In this document: positions 56,090 to 64,000 of the stretch, piece after piece
Layout of the letters: each line of letters starts with the position of its first letter
How positions within the stretch are numbered: position 1 is the first letter of the stretch
Source of the DNA: Streptantibioticus ferralitis
GTDB taxonomy: Bacteria > Actinomycetota > Actinomycetes > Streptomycetales > Streptomycetaceae
Direction: 5' to 3'
DNA: 64,000 nt
Assembly: GCF_029223525.1 (NCBI RefSeq)
Contig: NZ_JARHTQ010000008.1
Location: 186,001-250,000, forward strand
Notes under the pieces: generated by a model
Told to the model about the DNA's origin: nothing
What the model saw: the letters and a program-made list of their open reading frames with translations, nothing else
The model's database searches: none
Program-made: the position numbers and the translations under genes

Positions 56090-57340
56090 TCACTTCAAGA
56101 AGTCGGGAACGTCCAGCTCTTCGGCCTGGCTGTCCTGGTAGGGACGGGCCGGGGGCACCTGCGGCGGTGCCAGCGGAGCGGTCGGGGCCTCGGCGACCGG
56201 AGCGGGCTCCGGTCGCTCCTCCCTGACCGGCTCGGGGTCACGCGCGGTGACGCTGCCGAGGCCGCCGAACGCCGGGCGCGGGGACTCGGTCGGCTGACTG
56301 CCGATACGGGAGGCTGCAGACGGGGTGGACGAAGCGCTCTCGTCACGGCCGCCGTAGGCGCCGAGCACCTTCTCGCGGTTCTTGGTGGGCGGCTGCCCGC
56401 CGTCGAATCCGGCCGCGATGACGGTGACCCGGACCTCGTCGCCGAGTGCGTCGTCGATGACCGCACCGAAGATGATGTTGGCCTCGGGGTGCGCGGCCTC
56501 GCTGACCAGTTGGGCGGACTCGTTGATCTCGAACAGACCCAGGTCCGAGCCGCCCGAGATGGACAGCAGCACGCCCCGGGCACCGTCGATGGACGCTTCG
56601 AGCAGCGGCGAGGAGATCGCCATCTCGGCGGCGGCCACCGCGCGGTCGTCGCCGCGCGCCGAGCCGATGCCCATCAGCGCCGAACCCGCCTCGGACATCA
56701 CCGACTTGACGTCCGCGAAGTCCAGGTTGATCAGGCCGGGGGTGGTGATCAGGTCGGTGATGCCCTGGACACCGGAGAGCAGTACCTGGTCCGCCGACTT
56801 GAACGCGTCCAGCACACTGACCTGGCGATCGGAGATGGACAGCAGACGGTCGTTGGGGATGACGATCAGGGTGTCGACCTCGTCGCGCAGGTCCGCGATG
56901 CCGTCCTCGGCCTGGTTGGCGCGGCGGCGGCCCTCGAAGGTGAACGGGCGGGTGACCACGCCGATCGTCAACGCGCCCAGCGAACGGGCGATGTTGGCGA
57001 CGACGGGTGCGCCACCGGTGCCGGTGCCGCCGCCCTCCCCCGCGGTGACGAAGACCATGTCGGCCCCCTTGAGGACCTCCTCGATCTCCTCGCGGTGGTC
57101 CTCGGCGGCCTTGCGGCCGACCTCGGGGTTGGCGCCGGCGCCGAGGCCGCGGGTGAGCTCACGGCCGACATCGAGCTTGACGTCGGCGTCGCTCATCAGC
57201 AGGGCCTGTGCATCGGTGTTGATCGCGATGAACTCGACGCCCTTGAGCCCGACCTCGATCATCCGGTTGATGGCGTTGACGCCACCGCCGCCAATGCCAA
57301 CGACCTTGATGACTGCGAGGTAGTTCTGCGGTGCTGCCAC
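56090..57340 (-). CDS. ftsZ: cell division GTPase FtsZ
   Basis: 416 aa. It polymerises into the Z ring or, in sporulating hyphae, Z ladders. The tubulin signature is [19 protein letters not shown] (residues about 101-118). The N-terminal [18 protein letters not shown] and synergy loop region GGDD-type [16 protein letters not shown] are present. A variable linker (320-400) precedes the C-terminal peptide ([10 protein letters not shown]), which binds SepF and FtsW. An upstream gap of 274 bp separates it from ftsQ and should hold its own promoters. Confidence 0.98.
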   Translation of the reverse strand: MAAPQNYLAVIKVVGIGGGGVNAINRMIEVGLKGVEFIAINTDAQALLMSDADVKLDVGRELTRGLGAGANPEVGRKAAEDHREEIEEVLKGADMVFVTAGEGGGTGTGGAPVVANIARSLGALTIGVVTRPFTFEGRRRANQAEDGIADLRDEVDTLIVIPNDRLLSISDRQVSVLDAFKSADQVLLSGVQGITDLITTPGLINLDFADVKSVMSEAGSALMGIGSARGDDRAVAAAEMAISSPLLEASIDGARGVLLSISGGSDLGLFEINESAQLVSEAAHPEANIIFGAVIDDALGDEVRVTVIAAGFDGGQPPTKNREKVLGAYGGRDESASSTPSAASRIGSQPTESPRPAFGGLGSVTARDPEPVREERPEPAPVAEAPTAPLAPPQVPPARPYQDSQAEELDVPDFLK

Positions 57341-57614
57341 GTCGAAGGCCTCTCGCCTCGATTTACGTGTCGGCGCCTCGCGAAGTCGCGGTGCGCCGAC
57401 GGATGCCGATGGGACGGTTCGGACGCCGACCCGAACCCTAACCCTGAGGTTTAGGGTTACCAGTATGTCTGTTCCTTGTGTCCGCCTGCACAGGACACTA
57501 AGTCGACAAGCGGTACTCGTTCAACGAACACGCCGAACCTCCCGCTTTTCTTTTGACCCTATGTGATCACGCCTGATGCGGGCCAACCAGGGTGGCCCCG
57601 GACAATCTGCTCCG
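57341..57614 (-). promoter_or_regulatory. ftsZ upstream region with AACCCTAA hairpin
   Basis: This gap should carry the ftsZ promoters; Streptomyces ftsZ is known for several, one developmentally controlled. About 94-118 bases before the start, AACCCTAA (57434-57441) and TTAGGGTT (57451-57458) form an inverted repeat in an A/T-richer patch. It lies in the probable leader of the minus-strand transcript. A short run of lower-GC sequence (57530-57570) may mark a promoter. Exact -35/-10 boxes could not be assigned. Confidence 0.5.
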
Positions 57615-58421
57615 TCAACTACCCGATGACGCGGGCGCGGTGGGGGCGCTCACGTCATAGTGCGCGGCACTTCCCGCCGCCTTCATCAGCGCGGTCAGCG
57701 CGGCGGCCTTCCGCGCACCGTGTTCGGCGCTTCCCCACAGCACCGTGCGGCCGCCGGTGAGTTCCAGCGAGATGGCGTCAAACGAACGCACTTGGATGGT
57801 TTGCGTCTGCTTCTGTACGGATTCAGGGAGATCCATGGCGACTTGCACCGTCGCACGCAGAAGTCGATCTGTCCCGAAATAGCGGTTGCTGGGCATCTGG
57901 CTCTGGTCACTCGAAGCGGCGTCGCCAGCCAATTCGACGATCGGAACTCCGGAAGGCGGGGTCGAGTCCGTAGCAAATCGGACACCGCTCACGTCCACTT
58001 CCTGGAACTTTCCGCCCTTTTTGAGAAGTACTTTTGGCGTTCGCTCGGTCACTTTCAGTACGATCTTGTCCGGCCAGGACCGTTCGACGTCAATCGAGGC
58101 GATCCTCGGCAGCCCCGTACGGAGCTGGTCCGCCACCGCGCCGGTGTCGACCGAGACCAGCGGCGTCCCGATCCGCACCGCCGCCACGGCCCGGACCTGG
58201 TCGGCCGAGAGCACCCGGGTACCCGACACCCCAACCTGCCGCACCCTCAGCCAGGGTGACCCGTAGAACAGGTACGTACCCCCGCCGACCAGCAACGTCG
58301 CGGCGACGAGCAGAACCAGGACGCCGCGCCGGGAGAGCCGGGGCCGGGGCGGGCGGCGGACCGCGGGGTGCGGCCGGGCCGGGCGAGCGCGCTCACGGTC
58401 GGCGGTCGTCGGTCCGGCCAC
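57615..58421 (-). CDS. ftsQ: cell division protein FtsQ/DivIB
   Basis: 268 aa bitopic protein. A basic cytoplasmic N-terminus (about 32 aa) is followed by one helix (GVLVLLVAATLLVGGGTYLFY), the POTRA domain (LRVRQVGVSGTRVLSADQVRAVAAVRIGTPLVSVDTGAVADQLRTGLPRIASIDVERSWPDKIVLKVTER) and the FtsQ beta domain. It helps recruit the septal wall synthase. It lies 33 bp after murG; murC, often found here in other bacteria, is absent. Confidence 0.94.
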   Translation of the reverse strand: MAGPTTADRERARPARPHPAVRRPPRPRLSRRGVLVLLVAATLLVGGGTYLFYGSPWLRVRQVGVSGTRVLSADQVRAVAAVRIGTPLVSVDTGAVADQLRTGLPRIASIDVERSWPDKIVLKVTERTPKVLLKKGGKFQEVDVSGVRFATDSTPPSGVPIVELAGDAASSDQSQMPSNRYFGTDRLLRATVQVAMDLPESVQKQTQTIQVRSFDAISLELTGGRTVLWGSAEHGARKAAALTALMKAAGSAAHYDVSAPTAPASSGS

Positions 58422-58454
58422 TGCCCCTCCTCTAGCTCCTCCGCACGTTGTTCC

Positions 58455-59549
58455 CTATCCTGCCCGGCCGGCGGCGATGGCCTCGTGCACCATGCCGACG
58501 AGCAGGTCGTCGGCGTCGCGTCGGCCGAACTCGGCGGCGGAGCGGGACATCTCGTACAACCGGTGCGGATCGGTGAGCACCGGCAGGACGCTGCCGAGCA
58601 CCCACTCCGGGGTGAGCTCGGCATCGTCGACCAGCAGACCGCCGCCCGCCTTGACCACCGGCTGGGCGTTGAGCCGCTGTTCGCCGTTGCCGATCGGCAG
58701 CGGGACGTACGCGGCCGGCAGGCCCACCGCGGACAGCTCGGCGACGGTCATGGCACCGGCCCGGCACAGCATCATGTCGGCCGCCGCGTACGCCAGATCC
58801 ATCCGGTCGAGGTACGGGACGGGGAGATACGGGGGCATGCCCGGCATGTTGTTCGGCTGCGGCAGCTCGTTCTTGGGGCCGACCGCGTGCAGGATCTGGA
58901 CGCCGGACTGCTGCAGACGCGGAGCCACCGCCTGGATGGTCTCGTTGAGCCGCCGGGCGCCCTGCGAGCCGCCGGAGACCAGCAGGGTCGGCAGGTTCGG
59001 GTCGAGGCCGAAGGCGGCGCGGGCCTGGGCGCGCACCGCGGCCCGGTCCAGGGTCGCGATGGAGCGGCGCAGCGGGATGCCGATGTACCGGGCGTCGCGC
59101 AGCTTGCTGTCGGGAGTGCTGACCGCGACGACCTTCGCGTAGCGAGAGCCGATCTTGTTGGCCAGACCGGGGCGGGCGTTGGCCTCGTGGACCACGATCG
59201 GCACCCCGAGCCGCTTGGCGGCCAGATACGCGGGCAGCGCCACATAGCCGCCGAAGCCCACCACGCAGGAGGCCTTGGTGCGCTCGAGCACCTGCTCGGC
59301 GGCCTTGATGGTGCCGCGCAGCCGACCGGGAACGGTGATCAGTTCCGGGGTGGGCCTGCGCGGCAGCGGGACTGCGGGGATCAAGGCCAGTTCGTAGCCG
59401 CGTTCCGGAACCAGCCTGGTCTCCAGGCCCCGCTCCGTACCGAGCGCCGTGATCCCCACGGTCGGGTCCTGCCTACGCAGGGCATCCGCGAGCGCGAGCG
59501 CGGGCTCGATGTGGCCGGCGGTCCCCCCGCCGGCGAGAACGACATGCAC
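58455..59549 (-). CDS. murG: UDP-GlcNAc:lipid I transferase MurG
   Basis: 364 aa GT-B glycosyltransferase that makes lipid II at the inner membrane face. The N-terminal glycine loop is [18 protein letters not shown] (residues 7-24), the second loop [17 protein letters not shown], and the C-terminal UDP-binding region has [14 protein letters not shown] and [20 protein letters not shown] with the E-x-x-x-x-G pattern. It starts 6 bases after the ftsW stop, so the two are co-transcribed. Confidence 0.96.
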   Translation of the reverse strand: MHVVLAGGGTAGHIEPALALADALRRQDPTVGITALGTERGLETRLVPERGYELALIPAVPLPRRPTPELITVPGRLRGTIKAAEQVLERTKASCVVGFGGYVALPAYLAAKRLGVPIVVHEANARPGLANKIGSRYAKVVAVSTPDSKLRDARYIGIPLRRSIATLDRAAVRAQARAAFGLDPNLPTLLVSGGSQGARRLNETIQAVAPRLQQSGVQILHAVGPKNELPQPNNMPGMPPYLPVPYLDRMDLAYAAADMMLCRAGAMTVAELSAVGLPAAYVPLPIGNGEQRLNAQPVVKAGGGLLVDDAELTPEWVLGSVLPVLTDPHRLYEMSRSAAEFGRRDADDLLVGMVHEAIAAGRAG

Positions 59550-59555
59550 CGAAAT

Positions 59556-60995
59556 TCACCGCTTCCTGGACGACCGTCGTCGGACGAGACGTCGCATGCT
59601 ACGTGTCATTGCCCCTGTCACAGGACCCGCCCCCCGCGCGGCCAGTGCCGCCCTCGCGCCGGGCTCGCTCCTGGCGAAGGAGATCAGCAGCCCGATCGCG
59701 AACATGGTCGGCAGCAGGGCCGAACCCCCGTAGGAGAACAGCGGGAGCGGAACCCCGGCGATCGGCAGCAGACCGAGCACCGACCCGATGTTGACCACGG
59801 CCTGGGCCATGATCCAGGTGGTCACGCTTCCCGCCGCGAACCTGACGAAGGGGTCCTCCGTGCGTCCGGCCACGCGGATACCCGCATAGCCTAGAGCCGC
59901 GAAGAGACCGAGCACCGACAGCGTCCCCGCTAGGCCGAGTTCCTCCCCTGTCACGGCGAAGATGAAGTCGGTGTGCGGCTCGGGGAGTTGACCCCATTTT
60001 TCCACACTCGCGCCAAGACCGGAACCGAACCATCCGCCCGAGGCCAGTGCATAGATCCCGTGCACCGCCTGCCAGCACTGATCATTGACCCCCGGGTCGG
60101 TGGCACCAATGCACGCGAGCCGGGACATCCGGTGCGGACTGGTCTTGATCAGCAGCAGCGCGAGCAGTCCCGCCACGCTCAGCACGCCCGCGAACAGCCT
60201 GGTGGGCGCCCCGGCCAGCCACAGCAGCCCGAACAGCATCGCGGTGAGCACGATCGCGGTGCCCATGTCGCCGCCGAGCAGGATCAGCCCGAGGACCAGC
60301 ATGACCGCCGGTACGAGTGGCACCAGCAGATGCTTCCACTGGGTGAGCAGCCGCTTCTCGTACTTGCGGGCGAGCAGGTCGGCGCCCCACAGCACCAGGG
60401 CGAGCTTGGCGAACTCGCTGGGCTGGATCTGGAACGGGCCGCCGATGGACAGCCAGTTCTGGTTGCCGTTGACCTTCTTCCCTATCCCCGGCACCTGCAC
60501 CAGCGCCATCAGGAAAATCGATCCGGCTAGCAGTGGATACGCCAGCGTCCGATGGGTCCGTACCGACAACCGGGCGGCGAACACCATCAGAACCCCGCCG
60601 ATGGCTGCCGCAAGCAACTGCTTACGGAAGAAGTAGGTACCCGGCAGGCCCATCTGCAACGCCTTGACCTGTGAGGCGGAGAACACCATGACAAGGCCGA
60701 GCACGGTGATCAGGGCACTGCCGCCCAGGATCAGGTAGTAGGCGGTCAGCGGCCGGTCCCAGGCCCTTCTGACCCGCTCGTACGCCACCCGCGCACCGCG
60801 TACCGTACCGCCCCGGCCCGACGTGGCCGTACCCGGCGGCCGGGCCGGGCCCGCGGCGCCCCGGCCGGACCCGCGCAGCGGCCCCGGTACGGCGGCCGGG
60901 CCCGGACGCGCCGGGGGGCGGCCGCCGGGCAGCGCCTGCGACGCCCCCGGTCCGGGGCGGCGGCCGTCACGGGCGGTAGAGCGGTCGGCCGTCAT
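59556..60995 (-). CDS. ftsW: septal peptidoglycan polymerase FtsW
   Basis: 479 aa from ATG 60995, with GGAGGGG six bases upstream; an upstream ATG lacks this. SEDS glycosyltransferase with ten helices. Conserved segments are FFRKQLLAAAIGG, QIQPSEFAKLALVLWGADLLARK, GGDMGTAIVL (catalytic Asp loop equivalent), GSGLGASVEKWGQLPEPHTDFIFAVTGEELG and VPLPLFSYGGSAL. A Pro/Gly/Arg-rich cytoplasmic extension of about 75 residues precedes the first helix. Confidence 0.95.
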   Translation of the reverse strand: MTADRSTARDGRRPGPGASQALPGGRPPARPGPAAVPGPLRGSGRGAAGPARPPGTATSGRGGTVRGARVAYERVRRAWDRPLTAYYLILGGSALITVLGLVMVFSASQVKALQMGLPGTYFFRKQLLAAAIGGVLMVFAARLSVRTHRTLAYPLLAGSIFLMALVQVPGIGKKVNGNQNWLSIGGPFQIQPSEFAKLALVLWGADLLARKYEKRLLTQWKHLLVPLVPAVMLVLGLILLGGDMGTAIVLTAMLFGLLWLAGAPTRLFAGVLSVAGLLALLLIKTSPHRMSRLACIGATDPGVNDQCWQAVHGIYALASGGWFGSGLGASVEKWGQLPEPHTDFIFAVTGEELGLAGTLSVLGLFAALGYAGIRVAGRTEDPFVRFAAGSVTTWIMAQAVVNIGSVLGLLPIAGVPLPLFSYGGSALLPTMFAIGLLISFARSEPGARAALAARGAGPVTGAMTRSMRRLVRRRSSRKR

Positions 60996-61052
60996 GCGCG
61001 TCCCCTCCATCGGTGCGTCGCGCCGGGTCCTCGGCGACGCGTGGACGACCGG

Positions 61053-62555
61053 CTATCGGTTGTTGTGCAGAGCGCGTACGGCCGCGGCGAAGGCATCGCC
61101 GCGCTTGCCGTAGTTGGCGAACATGTCCATCGAGGCACAGGCGGGGGCCAGTAGGACGGTGTCGCCGGGCTGGGCGAGTGCTGCGGCGGCGTCGACCACG
61201 GCCGTCATCGCTTCAGTGTCGGTCCGTTCCAGGTCGACGACCGGGACTTCGGGGGCGTGTCGTCGAAGCGCTTCGGCGATCAGGGCGCGGTCGGCGCCGA
61301 TGAGCACGACCCCGCGAAGTCGCTTTGCCGATTTGGCGACAAGCTCATCGAACGTGGCGCCCTTGGCCAGACCTCCGGCGATCCACACGATGTGCTCATA
61401 GGCGGCCAACGACGCCTCGGCGGCATGGGTGTTGGTGGCCTTGGAGTCGTCGACGTAGTCCACGCCGTCCACGGTGGCCACCCGCTCGATGCGGTGCGCG
61501 TCGGGACGGAAGGCGCGCAGCCCGTCGCGTACCGCGCGCGGTTCGACGCCGTAGGCGCGGGCCAGCGCGGCGGCGGCGAGCGCGTTGGCGATGTTGTGCG
61601 GCGCCGGGGGCTGGACGTCGGTGACCTCGGCCAGTTCCTGGGCGTTCTTGTACCGGTCCTCGACGAAGGCCCGGTCGACCAGGATCCCTTCCACCACGCC
61701 GAGTTGGGAGGGGGCGGGCGTGCCGAGGGTGAAGCCGATGGCCCGGCAGCCCTCTTCGACGTCGGCCGCGCGGACCAGTTCCTCGGTGGCCGGGTCGGCG
61801 GTGTTGTAGACGCAGGCGACCGTGTTGCCCTCGTAGATACGACCCTTGTCAGCGGCGTACGCGGCCATCGAGCCGTGCCAGTCGAGGTGGTCGGGGGCGA
61901 TGTTCAGTACGGCGGCGGAGTGGGCGCGGACGCTGGGCGCCCAGTGCAGTTGGTAGCTGGACAACTCGACGGCGAGGACGTCGTACTCCTCCTCGCCGAG
62001 CACGGCGTCCAGCACGGAGACGCCGATGTTGCCGACGGCCGCGGTGCGCAGGCCCGCCGCCTTCAGGATCGAGGCGAGCATCTGGACGGTGGTGGTCTTG
62101 CCGTTGGTCCCGGTGACCGCGAGCCAGGGGGCGGCGCCCGCCCGTCGCCCACCACCACCCTCAACCGAGGCGCTACGCGCCGCGGATACACCCGCCCGTC
62201 GCCCACCACCACCCTCAACCGAGGCGCTACGCGCCGTGCCGCGTAGCCGCCAGGCCAGCTCCACGTCGCCCCAGACCTCGATGCCCACATCCGCGGCTGC
62301 CGCGAAGAGCGGGCTGGTGGGCTTCCAGCCGGGCGAGGTGACGATGAGGTCGGTGCCCTCGGGCAGGGTGTCACCGTCGCCGAGGCGGACCGTGATGCCC
62401 TCGCCCCCAAGAGCGGCCGCGGTCTCCCGCTGCCGCTCGCCGTCGCCGCCGTCGACCACGGTGACGTGCGCGCCGAGACCGGCGAGCACCCGGGCGGCGC
62501 TGACCCCGGAGACGCCGAGCCCGGCGACCGTGACGTGCTTACCCGACAGTTCCAT
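61053..62555 (-). CDS. murD: UDP-MurNAc-L-Ala--D-Glu ligase with 33-residue repeat insertion
   Basis: 500 aa from ATG 62555 (MELSGKHVTVAGLGVSG), about 30 longer than usual. It adds D-glutamate to the wall precursor. The ATP loop is AVTGTNGKTTTVQML; further motifs are HLDWHGSMAAYAADKGRIY (carbamylated-Lys region) and YVDDSKATNTHAAEASLAA. Between the N-terminal domain (WRLRGT) and the ATP loop (AAPWLAVTG), about 33 residues are inserted: two copies of ARSASVEGGGGRRAG, the first followed by VSA. The insertion is in the interdomain linker and keeps the frame, so the enzyme is probably active. Confidence 0.95.
   Translation of the reverse strand: MELSGKHVTVAGLGVSGVSAARVLAGLGAHVTVVDGGDGERQRETAAALGGEGITVRLGDGDTLPEGTDLIVTSPGWKPTSPLFAAAADVGIEVWGDVELAWRLRGTARSASVEGGGGRRAGVSAARSASVEGGGGRRAGAAPWLAVTGTNGKTTTVQMLASILKAAGLRTAAVGNIGVSVLDAVLGEEEYDVLAVELSSYQLHWAPSVRAHSAAVLNIAPDHLDWHGSMAAYAADKGRIYEGNTVACVYNTADPATEELVRAADVEEGCRAIGFTLGTPAPSQLGVVEGILVDRAFVEDRYKNAQELAEVTDVQPPAPHNIANALAAAALARAYGVEPRAVRDGLRAFRPDAHRIERVATVDGVDYVDDSKATNTHAAEASLAAYEHIVWIAGGLAKGATFDELVAKSAKRLRGVVLIGADRALIAEALRRHAPEVPVVDLERTDTEAMTAVVDAAAALAQPGDTVLLAPACASMDMFANYGKRGDAFAAAVRALHNNR
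62137..62236 (-). repeat. about 2 x 54-bp in-frame tandem repeat inside murD
   Basis: Copy one is 62137-62190 and copy two 62191-62236, identical over the shared 46 bp. The plus-strand unit begins CCCGCCCGTCGCCC, then ACCACCACCCTCAACCGAGG, then CGCTACGCGCCG. It aligns with the hisB unit over its whole length at the same 54-bp period. On the minus strand GGCGCGTAGCGCC can fold as a 5-bp hairpin at the place where the hisB unit has GGTGCATGGCACC. Confidence 0.9.
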
Positions 62556-62563
62556 GGCAGTCC

Positions 62564-63628
62564 TTACTTCGCCGCGACGAAGCCCGCGTAGAACAGGCCC
62601 AGGCCGACGGCCATGCACATGCCCTGGATGATCCAGAAGCGGACCACGACCAGAACCTCGCTCCACCCCTTGAGCTCGAAGTGGTGCTGGAGTGGGGCCA
62701 TCCGGAAGACCCGCTTCCCGGTGAGCCGGAAGGAGCCGACCTGGATGACGACGGAGAGGGTGATCAGGACGAACAGACCACCGAGGATGGCGAGCAGCAG
62801 CTCGGTGCGCGAGCAGATCGCGAGTCCGGCGAGCGCGCCGCCGAGCGCCAGCGACCCGGTGTCACCCATGAAGATCTTGGCGGGCGAGGTGTTCCACCAC
62901 AGGAAGCCGAAGCACGCGCCCATCAGGGCGGCCGCCACCACGGCGAGGTCCAGCGGGTCGCGTACGTCGTAACAACCCGGGCCCGCGGTCAGCGGGTTGG
63001 CGCAGGACTGCCCGTACTGCCAGACGCCGATGACGGTGTAGGCGGCGAAGACCATCACCGAGGCGCCGGTGGCCAGACCGTCGAGGCCGTCGGTGAGGTT
63101 CACCCCGTTCGACATCGCGAGGATCATGAACAGCGCCCAGATGACGAAGATCACCGGGCCGATCGACCAGCCGAAGTCCTGGGTGAAGGACAGCCTGGTG
63201 GAGGCGGGGGTGGTGCCGCGCCCGTCGGCGAAGTTGAGGGCCAGCAGCGCGAAGGTGATGCCGACGATGAACTGCCCGGCCATCTTGGCCTTGGCCCGCA
63301 GACCGAGGCTGCGCTGCTTGACGATCTTGATGTAGTCGTCCAGGAAGCCGACCACGCCGAGACCGGCGAAGAGGAAGAGCACCAACAGGCCGGACATCGT
63401 GGGCCGTTCGGAGACGATGACCTTGGTCATCGCGTAGGCGATCAGTGTCGCCAGGATGAACGCGATACCGCCCATGGTCGGGGTGCCGCGCTTGCTGTGG
63501 TGTTCCTTGGGGCCGTCGTCACGGATGAACTGGCCGTAGCCCTTGCGGGCCAGCAGCTTGATCAGCAGCGGGGTGCCGACCAGGGACAGGAACAGCGCGA
63601 TGACACCGGAGATGAGGATCTGTTTCAT
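62564..63628 (-). CDS. mraY: phospho-MurNAc-pentapeptide transferase MraY
   Basis: 354 aa, ten helices. It makes lipid I from UDP-MurNAc-pentapeptide and undecaprenyl phosphate. Catalytic motifs are [13 protein letters not shown] (Asp pair, residues about 93-97), [16 protein letters not shown], and [23 protein letters not shown]; the family His cluster lies in [12 protein letters not shown] near the C-terminus. It is tightly packed: 8 bases to murD, 3 bases from murF. Confidence 0.97.
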   Translation of the reverse strand: MKQILISGVIALFLSLVGTPLLIKLLARKGYGQFIRDDGPKEHHSKRGTPTMGGIAFILATLIAYAMTKVIVSERPTMSGLLVLFLFAGLGVVGFLDDYIKIVKQRSLGLRAKAKMAGQFIVGITFALLALNFADGRGTTPASTRLSFTQDFGWSIGPVIFVIWALFMILAMSNGVNLTDGLDGLATGASVMVFAAYTVIGVWQYGQSCANPLTAGPGCYDVRDPLDLAVVAAALMGACFGFLWWNTSPAKIFMGDTGSLALGGALAGLAICSRTELLLAILGGLFVLITLSVVIQVGSFRLTGKRVFRMAPLQHHFELKGWSEVLVVVRFWIIQGMCMAVGLGLFYAGFVAAK

Positions 63629-63631
63629 CGC

Positions 63632-64000
63632 TCAGCCCTCGCCCTCGGCGCCGTCCAGCAGTGCCAGTGCGATCCGCTCCAGGCCGATCGACCTCGATGC
63701 CTTCACCAGCACGACGTCCCCCGGGCGCACTTCGCTGCGCAACAAATCGATCGCCGTCTCCGCGTCGGACACGTGCACCGACTCCTCACCCCATGAACCC
63801 TCGTTCTTGGCGCCCATGTCCAACCAGGCGGCCGCCTGGCCACCGACGGCCACGAGCTTGCTGACGTTGAGCCGGACGGCGAGCCGCCCGACCGCGTCGT
63901 GCTCGGCGAGGGATTCCCCGCCGAGCTCGGCCATCTCGCCGAGCACCGCCCAGGTCCGGCCCCCCCTTGCCCGTGCGGCTTCGCCCATGGCGGCGAGCGC
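63632..64000 (-). CDS. murF: UDP-MurNAc-tripeptide--D-Ala-D-Ala ligase, C-terminal part (runs off the right edge)
   Basis: The last 122 or so codons are visible, ending at TGA 63632. RTWAVLGEMAELGGESLAEHDAVGRLAVRLNVSKLVAVG is the conserved start of the MurF C-terminal domain, and RPGDVVLVKASRSIGLERIALAL the conserved end. The ATP-binding central domain lies outside the window. It is next to mraY in the usual order. Confidence 0.92.
   Translation of the reverse strand, partial: ALAAMGEAARARGGRTWAVLGEMAELGGESLAEHDAVGRLAVRLNVSKLVAVGGQAAAWLDMGAKNEGSWGEESVHVSDAETAIDLLRSEVRPGDVVLVKASRSIGLERIALALLDGAEGEG

Noticed and set aside
57434-57458. Telomere-like repeat
   Set aside because: TTAGGG-like sequence occurs only as one short inverted pair, inside a core gene cluster; Streptomyces telomeres are of a different type.

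Overview
The window is from the chromosome of a high-GC actinomycete, almost certainly a Streptomyces or close relative. The signs are third-codon-position G/C, frequent GTG starts, a bifunctional PriA with no trpF, and a division cluster in the order divIVA-yggT-sepF-yggS-pgeF-ftsZ-ftsQ-murG-ftsW-murD-mraY-murF with no murC. Other signs are a T-box leader before ileS, the actinobacterial ribosomal miniprotein bL37, and the small tryptophan modulator TrpM. No prophage, insertion sequence, CRISPR array, tRNA or rRNA gene was seen. It is core genome, with gene order like the central part of Streptomyces chromosomes as far as I remember it.

Layout: 1-2.2 kb has a partial metallo-beta-lactamase-fold gene, an HEXXH/zinc-ribbon protein and an epoxide-hydrolase-like enzyme. 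2.3-8.4 kb is gltBD (glutamate synthase). 8.7-11.5 kb has a VIT-family transporter, lgt and a DsbA-like membrane-anchored protein. 11.6-17.4 kb is a tryptophan block read leftward: membrane protein, HGxxPAAW protein, DUF2752 protein, trpC, trpM, trpB, trpA. A 763-bp repeat-filled gap splits trpCM from trpBA. 17.8-20.6 kb has a secreted sedolisin (S53) protease and trpE. 21.3-29.5 kb is the histidine block: hisI, then hisD-C-B, a small membrane protein, hisH, priA, ridA and hisF, mostly overlapping by 4 bp. PriA links the his and trp pathways.

29.7-37.5 kb is mixed: a membrane-anchored repeat protein, a Lon-N-domain protein, a YbaK deacylase, bL37, a DUF2567 protein, an ABC exporter, a NYN-domain protein and a small conserved protein. 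37.7-48.5 kb has dnaE, membrane and redox proteins, an MscS channel, a decayed Na+/H+ antiporter, a GNAT enzyme, an RluA-type pseudouridine synthase, lspA and a DksA/TraR protein with a histone-like tail. 48.8-52.1 kb is T-box plus ileS. 52.3-64 kb is the division and cell-wall (dcw) cluster, all on the minus strand and running off the right edge within murF.

The most unusual signal is a 54-bp (18-codon) repeat. It occurs three times in tandem, in frame, exactly between the hisC stop and the hisB core. It occurs again as about two tandem copies, in frame, inside murD. The two loci share the sequence, the period and a small hairpin with compensatory changes, so this looks like a mobile, reading-frame-preserving repeat. 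A second family, a roughly 55-100 bp repeat with core GTGGTTGCTCGCCGTCGCGG, is scattered through at least five intergenic gaps, twice beside short-period tandem arrays.
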